NCBI GenBank assembly: GCA_903944555.1
Contig: CAJASG010000646.1
Coordinates: 1 to 5,045, forward strand
Reading direction: 5' to 3'
Length of the DNA: 5,045 bases
Source of the DNA: an uncultured beta proteobacterium
Lineage (GTDB): Bacteria > Pseudomonadota > Gammaproteobacteria > Burkholderiales > Burkholderiaceae_C
Part shown: in pieces, positions 1 to 5,045 of the stretch
Numbering within the stretch: position 1 is the first letter of the stretch
Layout: each line of letters opens with the position of its first letter
Translations under genes and position numbers: made by a program
Notes under the pieces: generated by a model
Databases searched by the model: none
The model's input: the letters and a program-made list of their open reading frames with translations, nothing else
What the model was told of the DNA's origin: nothing

Positions 1-923
1 CCAACGCCTACCAGCAACACGGTGTGCCCTACTACCCCAAGGCGGTGGTAGCCGTGCCCTTCACCCCCGTGCCGGGGGCCCGTCTACTGGCCCGCGATGC
101 CCCTGCCCGCGCAGCTTTGGTACGCGCGCTGCTGCGGTGGTGTGAACAATCCGGGTTGTCGTCCCTGCACCTGCTGTTTGCCGGGGACACCGATGTAGCC
201 GCCTGTGCGGATGCGGGCCTGATGCTGCGGCACACGGTGCAGTTCCACTGGACCAACACCGAGCCGGGGTACGTCGACTTCGAGGCGTTTCTAACCTCCC
301 TGTCCCGCGAGAAACGCAAGAAAATCCGCCAGGAACGGCGCAAGGTGGTGGACGCCGGCGTGACCTTTCGCCATGCGCTGGGGCGCGACATCAGCGCCGC
401 GGACTGGGATTTCTTCTACCAGTGCTACGAGCGCACTTACCTAGAGCATGGCAACGCGCCCTACCTGAACCGGGACTTCTTCACCCACATGGCAGACACC
501 ATGCCCGAGAACTGGTTGCTGTTTGTGGCCGAACGCGAAGGGCGTGCTATTGCTAGCAGTTTGATAGCTGTCTGCGCACCATCCACGGGGGCTAGAGGTC
601 TAAATGGCTTAAAAAATGGGTCCATTGCCTACGGCCGCTACTGGGGTGCGTTGGAGCGCGTGGACTGCCTGCATTTTGAAGCCTGCTACTACCAGCCACT
701 GCAATGGTGCATTGCCAACGGCTACCAGCGGTTTGAGGGCGGCGCGCAGGGGGAACACAAAATGGCCAGAGCGCTGCTGCCGGTGAAGACCACCAGCGCC
801 CACTGGCTGGCGCATCCGGCGTTTGCCGAGGCGGTTGGGCGCTTTCTGGAACGTGAAGATGCGGGAATTGACAACTATCTGGAGGACTTGGGCCAACGCA
901 GCCCGTTTCGCACGCCGGGCTAG
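1..923 (+). CDS. FemAB-like / GNAT-superfamily N-acyltransferase (COG3146, DUF482 type), 5' end missing
   Basis: The reading frame is already open at base 3 (NAYQQHG just before the GTG at 24), so the true start lies upstream and the GTG is not a real start. About 306 C-terminal codons are visible, ending at TAG 921-923. Recognised family features are YYPKAVVAVPFTPVPG near the left edge, the basic segment REKRKKIRQERR (about nt 306-341), AYGRYWGALE..CLHFEACYYQPL (about 627-705) and EGGAQGEHKMAR (about 735-770). Proteins of this type were annotated as 'peptidoglycan biosynthesis/recognition' and are related to FemAB aminoacyltransferases and GNAT enzymes; they are probably cytoplasmic. The true substrate is not known. 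The oddity is nt about 546-620: a family-wide repeat copy lies in frame between IAxSLIA and AYGRYWG, which homologues, as I recall them, join with only a short linker. Rare AT-rich codons (ATA, AGA, CTA, TTA) cluster there, unlike the rest of the gene. The gene converges on cheW. Confidence 0.85.
   Translation, partial: NAYQQHGVPYYPKAVVAVPFTPVPGARLLARDAPARAALVRALLRWCEQSGLSSLHLLFAGDTDVAACADAGLMLRHTVQFHWTNTEPGYVDFEAFLTSLSREKRKKIRQERRKVVDAGVTFRHALGRDISAADWDFFYQCYERTYLEHGNAPYLNRDFFTHMADTMPENWLLFVAEREGRAIASSLIAVCAPSTGARGLNGLKNGSIAYGRYWGALERVDCLHFEACYYQPLQWCIANGYQRFEGGAQGEHKMARALLPVKTTSAHWLAHPAFAEAVGRFLEREDAGIDNYLEDLGQRSPFRTPG
546..615 (+). repeat. Short interspersed repeat, copy A, inside a coding region
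   Basis: Bases 561-606 align without gaps to 2618-2663 with 37 of 46 identical by hand count. Shared blocks are TTGATAGCTG, TGCGCA, ATCCACGGGG and TAAATG. The outer limits are not sharp. The left edge is set at GCTATTG, which I recall as the usual beginning of this repeat in Comamonadaceae genomes; the right edge is the end of an A-rich stretch. It has no coding capacity of its own and reads through in frame as part of the host protein (IAVCAPSTGARGLNGLKN). Family membership is from memory, while the two-copy similarity is seen directly. Confidence 0.7.
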
Positions 924-930
924 GCGTGTC

Positions 931-950
931 GGCACAGGCCAAAGCCTGCC
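931..950. terminator. Weak hairpin between convergent stop codons
   Basis: CAGGC (935-939) pairs with GCCTG (944-948) around the loop CAAA. GG 931-932 could pair with CC 949-950 if two bases bulge. It sits in the 30-base gap between the acyltransferase stop (921-923) and the cheW stop (954-956), where a shared terminator would be expected. There is no T-run on either side, so intrinsic termination would be weak at best. Confidence 0.3.
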
Positions 951-953
951 TGA

Positions 954-1472
954 TCAGCCCAAAGACGCCGCCACCATACCCAGTTCAGCGTTGTTCATCA
1001 GCGCCTCCATGTTCATGACGATCAGCATGCGATCGTCCAGATTGGCCAGCCCCACAATAAAGCGCGATTCAATGGCCGACTCGAACTGCGGTGCGGGCTT
1101 GATATTTTGCGCGCTCAGCGTCACCACGTCAGACACCGCATCCACCACGGCTCCGACCACGATGCCCCGGATATTGAGAATGATGACGACGGTGAATTCG
1201 TCGTACTCCACTTTTTCAATATTGAGCTTCAGGCGCAAATCCACGATGGGAACGATGACCCCGCGCAGGTTCACCACACCTTTGATGAAGCTCGGAGAGT
1301 TCACCATTTTGGTGGGCTCTTCGTAGGAGCGGATTTCTTGCACCCGCAGGATGTCGATCGCGTATTCCTCTACCCCCAAGCGCAAAGTAAGGTATTGCCC
1401 CGCGTCCGCGCCCACCTGGGTTGCACGCGCGGGCTGTCGGCTAAAAGAGGGGGGGGATTGCATTGTGTCCAT
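954..1472 (-). CDS. cheW: Chemotaxis adaptor protein CheW
   Basis: The gene encodes 172 residues, a usual length for CheW. CheW is the cytoplasmic scaffold that couples methyl-accepting chemoreceptors to the histidine kinase CheA. After a polar, probably flexible N-terminus (residues 1-25), one CheW domain runs from QYLTLRLGVEEYAIDILRV (26-44) to the end. The hallmark NLRGVIVPIVDLR is at 68-80; its Arg70 corresponds to the conserved Arg of E. coli CheW used in receptor/CheA contacts. GAVVDAVSDVV (107-117) is the second typical block. The start at 1472 is backed by an AAGGA ribosome site (on the - strand, + coordinates about 1480-1485) about six bases upstream. No cheA, receptor or other che gene is adjacent, so it is a stand-alone copy here. 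It may serve a chemotaxis cluster elsewhere or another CheA-like pathway such as twitching (inference). Codons 6-8 contain a run of eight C. Confidence 0.95.
   Translation of the reverse strand: MDTMQSPPSFSRQPARATQVGADAGQYLTLRLGVEEYAIDILRVQEIRSYEEPTKMVNSPSFIKGVVNLRGVIVPIVDLRLKLNIEKVEYDEFTVVIILNIRGIVVGAVVDAVSDVVTLSAQNIKPAPQFESAIESRFIVGLANLDDRMLIVMNMEALMNNAELGMVAASLG
1449..1456. repeat. Homopolymer of eight G (eight C on the cheW coding strand)
   Basis: The run lies within codons 6-8 of cheW (Ser-Pro-Pro) and is flanked by T on both sides on the coding strand. Slippage by one base would shift the frame a few codons after the start; the second ATG (codon 4) also lies upstream of the run, so it could not rescue translation. 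Confidence 0.9.
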
Positions 1473-1767
1473 GTTTTTTCCTTGACTGCGAAGGCCTGCG
1501 GCCAGACGCTATAACGTGAAATCATCATACACGGCGGTGCACTGTTCGTGAATAGGATTTCGCCCGCAAATCACAACTTCGCCCAGCGCGAAAGGTGTCA
1601 AAAACACCCATATCCAACAAGATCGCAGTCGCCAAGGTGACGGGGATTGGCCCTTCCACCATAGAAGTGGGCCTTGCCAGGCAGGCAGCCCTTGCGAAAA
1701 CTGCTACCGTTAAAACCATGTCAACCACCACGAAAAGGGCCGCCACCGCCTGATTCTTCCAAATTCC
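1473..1767. other. Divergent intergenic region between cheW and the hydrolase
   Basis: There are 295 bases between the two divergent start codons. The left third holds the cheW ribosome site and candidate promoter. The right two thirds have no convincing gene. An 11-codon open frame (ATG 1718, TGA 1751-1753) precedes the hydrolase but lacks a ribosome site. GGCCC (1649-1653) and GGGCC (1669-1673) form a small inverted repeat. TTGCCA at about 1675 resembles a -35 box, but the matching -10 (AAAACT) is poor, so I assign no promoter to the hydrolase. Confidence 0.5.
1524..1552 (-). promoter_or_regulatory. Candidate sigma70 promoter of cheW
   Basis: On the - strand, TTCACG (+ coordinates 1547-1552; 4 of 6 to TTGACA) is followed after 17 bases by TATGAT (1524-1529; 5 of 6 to TATAAT). 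This would start transcription near 1517 and give a leader of about 45 bases. I see no flagellar sigma28-type site (TAAA..GCCGATAA) there, although many chemotaxis genes use one. This is a pattern match only. Confidence 0.4.
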
Positions 1768-2559
1768 ATGGCGAAACCAAAAACACAGGCTATTGACGGG
1801 AACCACGTAGCGCCCAGTGCGCTGCTCGTTGCTTTGGAATTTCGCGCCCCATGGGAGCTGTGGGCGGTGCTGCCCAGTTGGCCTGCACTGATGCGTGCCC
1901 CCGCAGGAGACGGGCACTCCGTCATCGTGTTCCCCGGCCTGTCGGCCAGCGATGGATCGACCTTTCCCCTGCGCAGCTATTTGCAAAACCTGGGCTACGA
2001 CGTCTCTGGTTGGAACCAGGGGCACAACTTTGGCCCACGCTCCGGAATATTGGAGACCGCCCGGCAACAGGTCATCGACACGTTCGAGGCCACCGGCAAC
2101 AAGGTAAGCCTGGTGGGCTGGAGCCTGGGCGGTATTTACGCCCGTGAGTTGGCCAAACTGCTGCCTGATTGCGTGCGCAGTGTCGTTACCATGGGAACGC
2201 CGTTTTCAGGCTCCCACAAGAGCACCAACGCTTGGCGCCTGTACGAACTGACCAGCGGACATGACATTGCCGCCGTCACCCAGAGTTTTGACCTCCCAAG
2301 CGCGCCACCGATGCCGACCACCTCCATTTTTTCCAGAACCGATGGTGTCGTTTCCTGGCCCGCCAGCATCCAGCAACGCAGCGCCAGCAACCCGCACACC
2401 GAAAACCTGGAGGTTTTCGCCAGCCACATTGGCCTGGGACTCAATCCCAGCGCGTGGTGGGCCCTGGCCGACCGGTTGGCGCAACCAGAAGGCCAGTGGA
2501 TGCAGTTCGAACGCACGGGTGGCCTGAAAAGCTGGATCTACCCGGACCCAATGCGCTAG
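1768..2559 (+). CDS. Alpha/beta-hydrolase fold protein, lipase/esterase type (PGAP1-like)
   Basis: The gene encodes 263 residues. The nucleophile elbow GWSLGG is at 117-122 with Ser119 as nucleophile. SRTDGVVSW (189-197) supplies the probable acid Asp192, and ASHIGLGLNP (219-228) the probable base His220, completing a Ser-Asp-His triad in the right order and spacing. VFPGLSASDGS (54-64) is the oxyanion-hole strand region, with Pro-Gly where lipases often have His-Gly. TMGTPFSGS (141-149) is typical of lipase class 2/PGAP1-like hydrolases. I see no signal peptide or membrane anchor, so it is probably cytoplasmic. The substrate is unknown; an ester or acyl lipid is likely. The start is uncertain: ATG 1768 lacks a clear ribosome site, and the frame is closed by TAA at 1711-1713. 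The gene appears to be monocistronic, ending at the shared terminator with ppa. Confidence 0.85.
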   Translation: MAKPKTQAIDGNHVAPSALLVALEFRAPWELWAVLPSWPALMRAPAGDGHSVIVFPGLSASDGSTFPLRSYLQNLGYDVSGWNQGHNFGPRSGILETARQQVIDTFEATGNKVSLVGWSLGGIYARELAKLLPDCVRSVVTMGTPFSGSHKSTNAWRLYELTSGHDIAAVTQSFDLPSAPPMPTTSIFSRTDGVVSWPASIQQRSASNPHTENLEVFASHIGLGLNPSAWWALADRLAQPEGQWMQFERTGGLKSWIYPDPMR

Positions 2560-2579
2560 GCTCGCCAGCCTTGAAATAC

Positions 2580-2619
2580 AAAAAGCGCCTGACAGACAAG
2601 CTGCAGGCGCTCTTTTTTT
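2580..2619. terminator. Bidirectional Rho-independent terminator (hydrolase / ppa)
   Basis: AGCGCCTG (2584-2591) and CAGGCGCT (2604-2611) form a perfect 8-bp stem. CAG 2593-2595 with CTG 2601-2603 can extend it past one bulged A, leaving a 5-base loop ACAAG. Seven T follow at 2613-2619 for the + strand, and five A at 2580-2584 give the T-run for the - strand. It lies 25 bases after the hydrolase stop and serves ppa from the other side. Confidence 0.88.
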
Positions 2620-2670
2620 GATAGCTGCTTGCGCAGTATCCACGGGGCTTGGAGGCATAAATGCCACTCA
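2618..2670 (+). repeat. Short interspersed repeat, copy B, between terminator and ppa
   Basis: This is the second copy of the element at 546-615, in the same orientation, with 37 of 46 identical bases (2618-2663 against 561-606). It begins directly in the T-run of the terminator, so the T-run and the repeat share bases. The right end is unclear; similarity fades after TAAATG (2658-2663). It fills most of the 3' untranslated region of ppa and holds no gene. Confidence 0.7.
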
Positions 2671-2684
2671 AACCCAGATAAGCC

Positions 2685-3224
2685 TTATTCGGCGTGCTCT
2701 TTGTTGTAGTTGGCAATGCCGTCCATGATTTCTTTCTTGGCGGACTCGGCATCTTCCCAACCTTGCACCTTGACCCACTTGCCTTCTTCCAGATCTTTGT
2801 AGTGTTCAAAGAAGTGGGCAATGGTCTTCAGGCGCACAGGGCTCAGGTCTTCAGGCTTTTGCCAACGGGTGTACAGCGACAAAATTTTGTCGACCGGTAC
2901 GGCCAGCACCTTGCCGTCTTCGCCGGCTTCGTCGGTCATCTTCAAGATACCAATGGCACGGCAGGTCACCACGACGCCAGGAATCAAAGGCACGGGGGTG
3001 ATCACCAGCACGTCCACCGGGTCGCCGTCGCCAGAGATGGTTTTTGGCACATAACCGTAGTTGGTGGGGTAGTGCATGGCCGTGCTCATGAAGCGGTCCA
3101 CAAAAATGGCGCCCGTGGCCTTATCCACTTCGTATTTCACCGGATCGGCATTCATCGGGATTTCGATGATCACATTGAAAGATTCGGGCACGTTCTTGCC
3201 AGGGGTGACGTTGTCAAGGGACAT
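2685..3224 (-). CDS. ppa: Soluble family I inorganic pyrophosphatase
   Basis: The 179 residues match the usual bacterial family I length (about 175). The enzyme hydrolyses PPi to two phosphates with Mg2+ in the cytoplasm, pulling DNA, RNA and aminoacyl-tRNA synthesis forward. The signature DGDPVDV is at 66-72. All the E. coli active-site residues I can recall are present, shifted by one: Glu21, Lys30, Glu32, Arg44, Tyr52, Tyr56, Asp66, Asp68, Asp71, Asp98, Asp103, Lys105, Tyr142, Lys143. It should therefore be fully active. The start MSLDNV at 3224 is preceded only by a weak purine stretch (AAAGC), but the family N-terminus fits. Its divergent neighbour is hppA, a membrane pyrophosphatase acting on the same substrate. 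Transcripts end at the hairpin 2580-2611. Confidence 0.97.
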   Translation of the reverse strand: MSLDNVTPGKNVPESFNVIIEIPMNADPVKYEVDKATGAIFVDRFMSTAMHYPTNYGYVPKTISGDGDPVDVLVITPVPLIPGVVVTCRAIGILKMTDEAGEDGKVLAVPVDKILSLYTRWQKPEDLSPVRLKTIAHFFEHYKDLEEGKWVKVQGWEDAESAKKEIMDGIANYNKEHAE

Positions 3225-3370
3225 AGTAGTTGCTTTAGTTTGAGTTAAATCAGTAAGTGCTAAGGATTAACCCGCATTTTACTGACTTGACTCTTGCGAA
3301 TGGCCTGTGACGTCATTTTTTCCAGTTAAAGTGTTCTTGTTGGCCAATCGTCTGCACCAATCATCCTTGG

Positions 3371-3436
3371 TGTTTCGCTACGAGGAAGCAACGCAGCGGT
3401 GGTGCCGCTAGCGCTGCACCACTACTCAGCGAAACA
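3371..3436 (+). promoter_or_regulatory. Nested inverted repeats in the hppA leader
   Basis: TGTTTCGCT (3371-3379) and AGCGAAACA (3428-3436) form a perfect 9-bp outer arm. Inside it, GTGGTGC (3399-3405) pairs perfectly with GCACCAC (3416-3422). A competing stem, GCAGCG (3393-3398) with CGCTGC (3412-3417), uses overlapping bases, so the two inner stems exclude each other. The centre contains the palindrome CGCTAGCG (3406-3413). The structure ends five bases before the ribosome site of hppA and has no T-run, so it is not an intrinsic terminator. Function is unknown: mRNA leader structure or operator are both possible. Confidence 0.55.
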
Positions 3437-3441
3437 ACGAC

Positions 3442-3446
3442 AGGAG
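3442..3446 (+). promoter_or_regulatory. Ribosome binding site of hppA
   Basis: AGGAG lies eight bases before ATG 3455. It is a strong match to the anti-Shine-Dalgarno sequence and fixes the start of the partial gene. Confidence 0.85.
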
Positions 3447-3454
3447 ATTCTTAT

Positions 3455-5045
3455 ATGACAGGCAACTCAGCGCTGATTCTGGCGCTCGTTTGTGGGTTCA
3501 TTGCCGTGGGATACGGTTTTTGGGCACGCAGTTGGATTCTTTCCCAAGATGCCGGTAATGCGCGAATGCAAGAGATTGCAGCAGCGATTCAAACCGGTGC
3601 AGCGGCCTATCTTTCCCGGCAATACAAGACGATCGCCATGGTGGGCGTGGTGCTGGCGGTATTGATTGCGGTCTTTCTTGACACCTTGAGTTCAGTCGGG
3701 TTCGTGGTCGGAGCGGTTTTGTCGGGGGCCTGCGGGTTCATCGGCATGAACGTATCGGTGCGCGCCAATGTGCGCACGGCACAGGCTGCAACCAAGGGCA
3801 TTGGCCCCGCCTTGGACGTTGCATTTCGCGGCGGCGCCACCACGGGCATGCTGGTGGTGGGACTGGGCCTGTTGGGCGTCACCGCCTTCTACTGGTTTTT
3901 GGTCCCTGACGGTGTAGTCACCGTGGCCAAACTCAACCCCCTCATCGGTTTTGCTTTCGGCTCCTCGCTGATCTCCATCTTTGCCCGTCTGGGCGGTGGT
4001 ATTTTCACCAAGGGTGCGGACGTGGGGGCCGACCTGGTAGGCAAGGTGGAGGCGGGTATTCCCGAAGATGACCCGCGCAACCCAGCCGTGATTGCGGACA
4101 ACGTGGGTGACAACGTGGGCGATTGCGCCGGTATGGCAGCCGACTTGTTCGAGACCTATGCGGTCACCTTGATTGCGACCATGGTGCTTGGCGCCTTGAT
4201 GCTGTCGGGTGCCAACGCCAATGCGGTGCTGTATCCGCTGACACTAGGTGCGGTATCCATCGTGGCGTCGATCATCGGTTGCTTTTTTGTCAAGGCTTCT
4301 CCTGGCATGAAAAACGTGATGCCCGCCCTGTACAAAGGCTTGGCGGTTGCGGGCGTTTTGTCCCTGGTTGCGTTTTACTTCGTCACCCAGAGTCTGTTTC
4401 CCACTGCCATTACGCTGACCGACGGCCGCATCGTCACCAGCATGAGCCTCTTCGGCGCCTGCGCCGTCGGCCTGATTTTGACCGCCGCTCTGGTGTGGAT
4501 CACCGAGTACTACACCGGCACGCAATACGCACCGGTGCAGCACATCGCCCAAGCATCCACCACCGGGCACGGCACCAACATCATTGCCGGCCTGGGCGTC
4601 TCCATGCGCTCCACCGCCTGGCCAGTGATTTTTGTGTGCATGGCGATCTGGACTGCGCATGCGCTGGGCGGTTTGTACGGCATCGCGATTGCCGCCACCT
4701 CCATGCTCAGCATGGCCGGTATTGTGGTCGCCCTGGACGCCTATGGCCCCATCACCGACAACGCCGGTGGTATCGCTGAAATGGCCGAAATGCCAAAAAG
4801 CGTGCGCGACATCACCGACCCACTGGACGCTGTGGGCAACACCACCAAGGCCGTCACCAAAGGCTACGCTATCGGCTCTGCCGGTCTGGCCGCTCTGGTG
4901 CTGTTTGCCGACTACACACACAAGCTCGAAGGCTTGGGCGCGCATATCAAGTTTGACTTGAGTGACCCCAAAGTCATCATCGGCTTGTTCATCGGCGGAC
5001 TGATTCCTTACTTGTTCGGTGCGATGGCGATGGAGGCCGTGGGCC
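3455..5045 (+). CDS. hppA: Membrane-bound proton-translocating pyrophosphatase, K+-independent type, 3' end missing
   Basis: The first 530 codons of a gene whose family is usually about 660-720 residues; the frame is open at the right edge. The enzyme is an integral inner-membrane homodimer with about 16 helices that couples PPi hydrolysis to proton pumping. Visible substrate-site motifs are [14 protein letters not shown] (186-199, the D-x7-K-x-E motif), [19 protein letters not shown] (205-223) with AADLFE (228-233), EYYTG (351-355), and [16 protein letters not shown] (428-443). [10 protein letters not shown] has Lys465 and Thr468 at the two positions that separate K+-independent enzymes (Lys, Thr) from K+-dependent ones (Ala, Gly/Ala); known K+-independent members are H+ pumps. 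Start ATG 3455 has a good AGGAG site. The N-terminus [21 protein letters not shown] is the first membrane helix. The gene is divergent from ppa. Its likely role is energy saving under low energy or anaerobic/photo- or chemotrophic conditions (inference). Confidence 0.97.
   Translation, partial: MTGNSALILALVCGFIAVGYGFWARSWILSQDAGNARMQEIAAAIQTGAAAYLSRQYKTIAMVGVVLAVLIAVFLDTLSSVGFVVGAVLSGACGFIGMNVSVRANVRTAQAATKGIGPALDVAFRGGATTGMLVVGLGLLGVTAFYWFLVPDGVVTVAKLNPLIGFAFGSSLISIFARLGGGIFTKGADVGADLVGKVEAGIPEDDPRNPAVIADNVGDNVGDCAGMAADLFETYAVTLIATMVLGALMLSGANANAVLYPLTLGAVSIVASIIGCFFVKASPGMKNVMPALYKGLAVAGVLSLVAFYFVTQSLFPTAITLTDGRIVTSMSLFGACAVGLILTAALVWITEYYTGTQYAPVQHIAQASTTGHGTNIIAGLGVSMRSTAWPVIFVCMAIWTAHALGGLYGIAIAATSMLSMAGIVVALDAYGPITDNAGGIAEMAEMPKSVRDITDPLDAVGNTTKAVTKGYAIGSAGLAALVLFADYTHKLEGLGAHIKFDLSDPKVIIGLFIGGLIPYLFGAMAMEAVG

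Larger units (their letters stand above)
3225..3454. promoter_or_regulatory. Divergent control region of ppa and hppA
   Basis: These 230 bases separate the start codons of two PPi-hydrolysing enzymes and must hold both promoters. It is more AT-rich than its flanks at 3225-3345. An inverted repeat TCAGTAA (3250-3256) / TTACTGA (3279-3285) lies on the ppa side. A perfect palindrome TGACGTCA is at 3308-3315, and the nested hairpins of the hppA leader are at 3371-3436. A TTGACT at 3287-3292 could be a -35 box for hppA, but no good -10 stands 16-18 bases later. TAAAAT on the - strand (about 3277-3282) could be a -10 for ppa, but has no matching -35. I cannot place either promoter with confidence. 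Confidence 0.5.

Noticed and set aside
24..26. GTG as the start of the first gene
   Set aside because: The same frame is open and family-like upstream (NAYQQHG), so the gene begins outside the window.
546..615. Pseudogene status for the first gene because of the inserted repeat
   Set aside because: The frame stays open through the insert and the conserved C-terminal blocks follow intact, so there is no sign of inactivation.
823..1514. Open frames on the + strand opposite cheW (823-1326 and 1107-1514)
   Set aside because: Antisense shadows of cheW rich in Thr/Ser/Met or His/Asp; no family features.
1525..2067. 180-codon - strand frame covering the cheW/hydrolase gap and the hydrolase 5' end
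   Set aside because: Mostly antisense to the hydrolase; low-complexity composition without a recognisable domain.
2694..3248. 184-codon open frame on the + strand opposite ppa
   Set aside because: Antisense shadow of a fully conserved ppa; no recognisable family and no ribosome site that sets it apart.
3308..3315. TGACGTCA as a named operator (CRE- or CRP-like)
   Set aside because: The match is to a eukaryotic element, and the flanks do not complete a bacterial CRP/FNR site; only the symmetry is noted.
4123..4945. Long open frames on both strands within hppA (4123-4779 + and 4244-4945 -)
   Set aside because: They lie in other frames of a clearly conserved gene; their products are rich in His, Arg, Gly and Cys without family resemblance, as expected for shadows in GC-rich DNA.

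Overview
The window looks like chromosomal DNA of a betaproteobacterium, most likely the family Comamonadaceae (Rhodoferax/Polaromonas/Acidovorax-like). The reasons are the GC-rich codon use, the overall protein character, and two copies of a short interspersed repeat (TTGATAGCTG..TGCGCA..ATCCACGGGG type) that I recall as typical of that family. The assignment rests on recognition, not on a search. The sequence contains five protein genes, two of them cut by the window edges, and no RNA gene, CRISPR array, transposase or phage gene that I can see.

Left part (1-1520): the 3' part of a FemAB-like/GNAT-superfamily gene (COG3146/DUF482 type) on the + strand converges on a stand-alone cheW on the - strand. 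The two stop codons are 30 bases apart, with only a small hairpin between them. The acyltransferase-like gene carries one repeat copy inside its reading frame, adding roughly a dozen or more residues without breaking the frame.

Middle (1473-2684): a 295-base divergent intergenic region holds a plausible cheW promoter. It is followed by an alpha/beta-hydrolase (lipase/esterase type) on the + strand. This gene converges on ppa, and the two share a strong hairpin with T-runs on both sides (a bidirectional terminator). The second repeat copy lies between that terminator and the ppa stop.

Right part (2685-5045): ppa (soluble family I inorganic pyrophosphatase, - strand) and hppA (membrane-bound, proton-pumping pyrophosphatase, + strand, running off the window) are transcribed divergently from a 230-base region. 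Both enzymes use the same substrate: one releases the energy of PPi as heat, the other stores it as a proton gradient. The hppA leader holds nested inverted repeats ending 5 bases before the ribosome binding site. hppA has the Lys/Thr signature of K+-independent proton pumps.

I found no clear evidence of a new defence or mobile system. The points most worth following are the in-frame repeat insertion in the first gene, the divergent pair of PPi-consuming enzymes, and the structured hppA leader.
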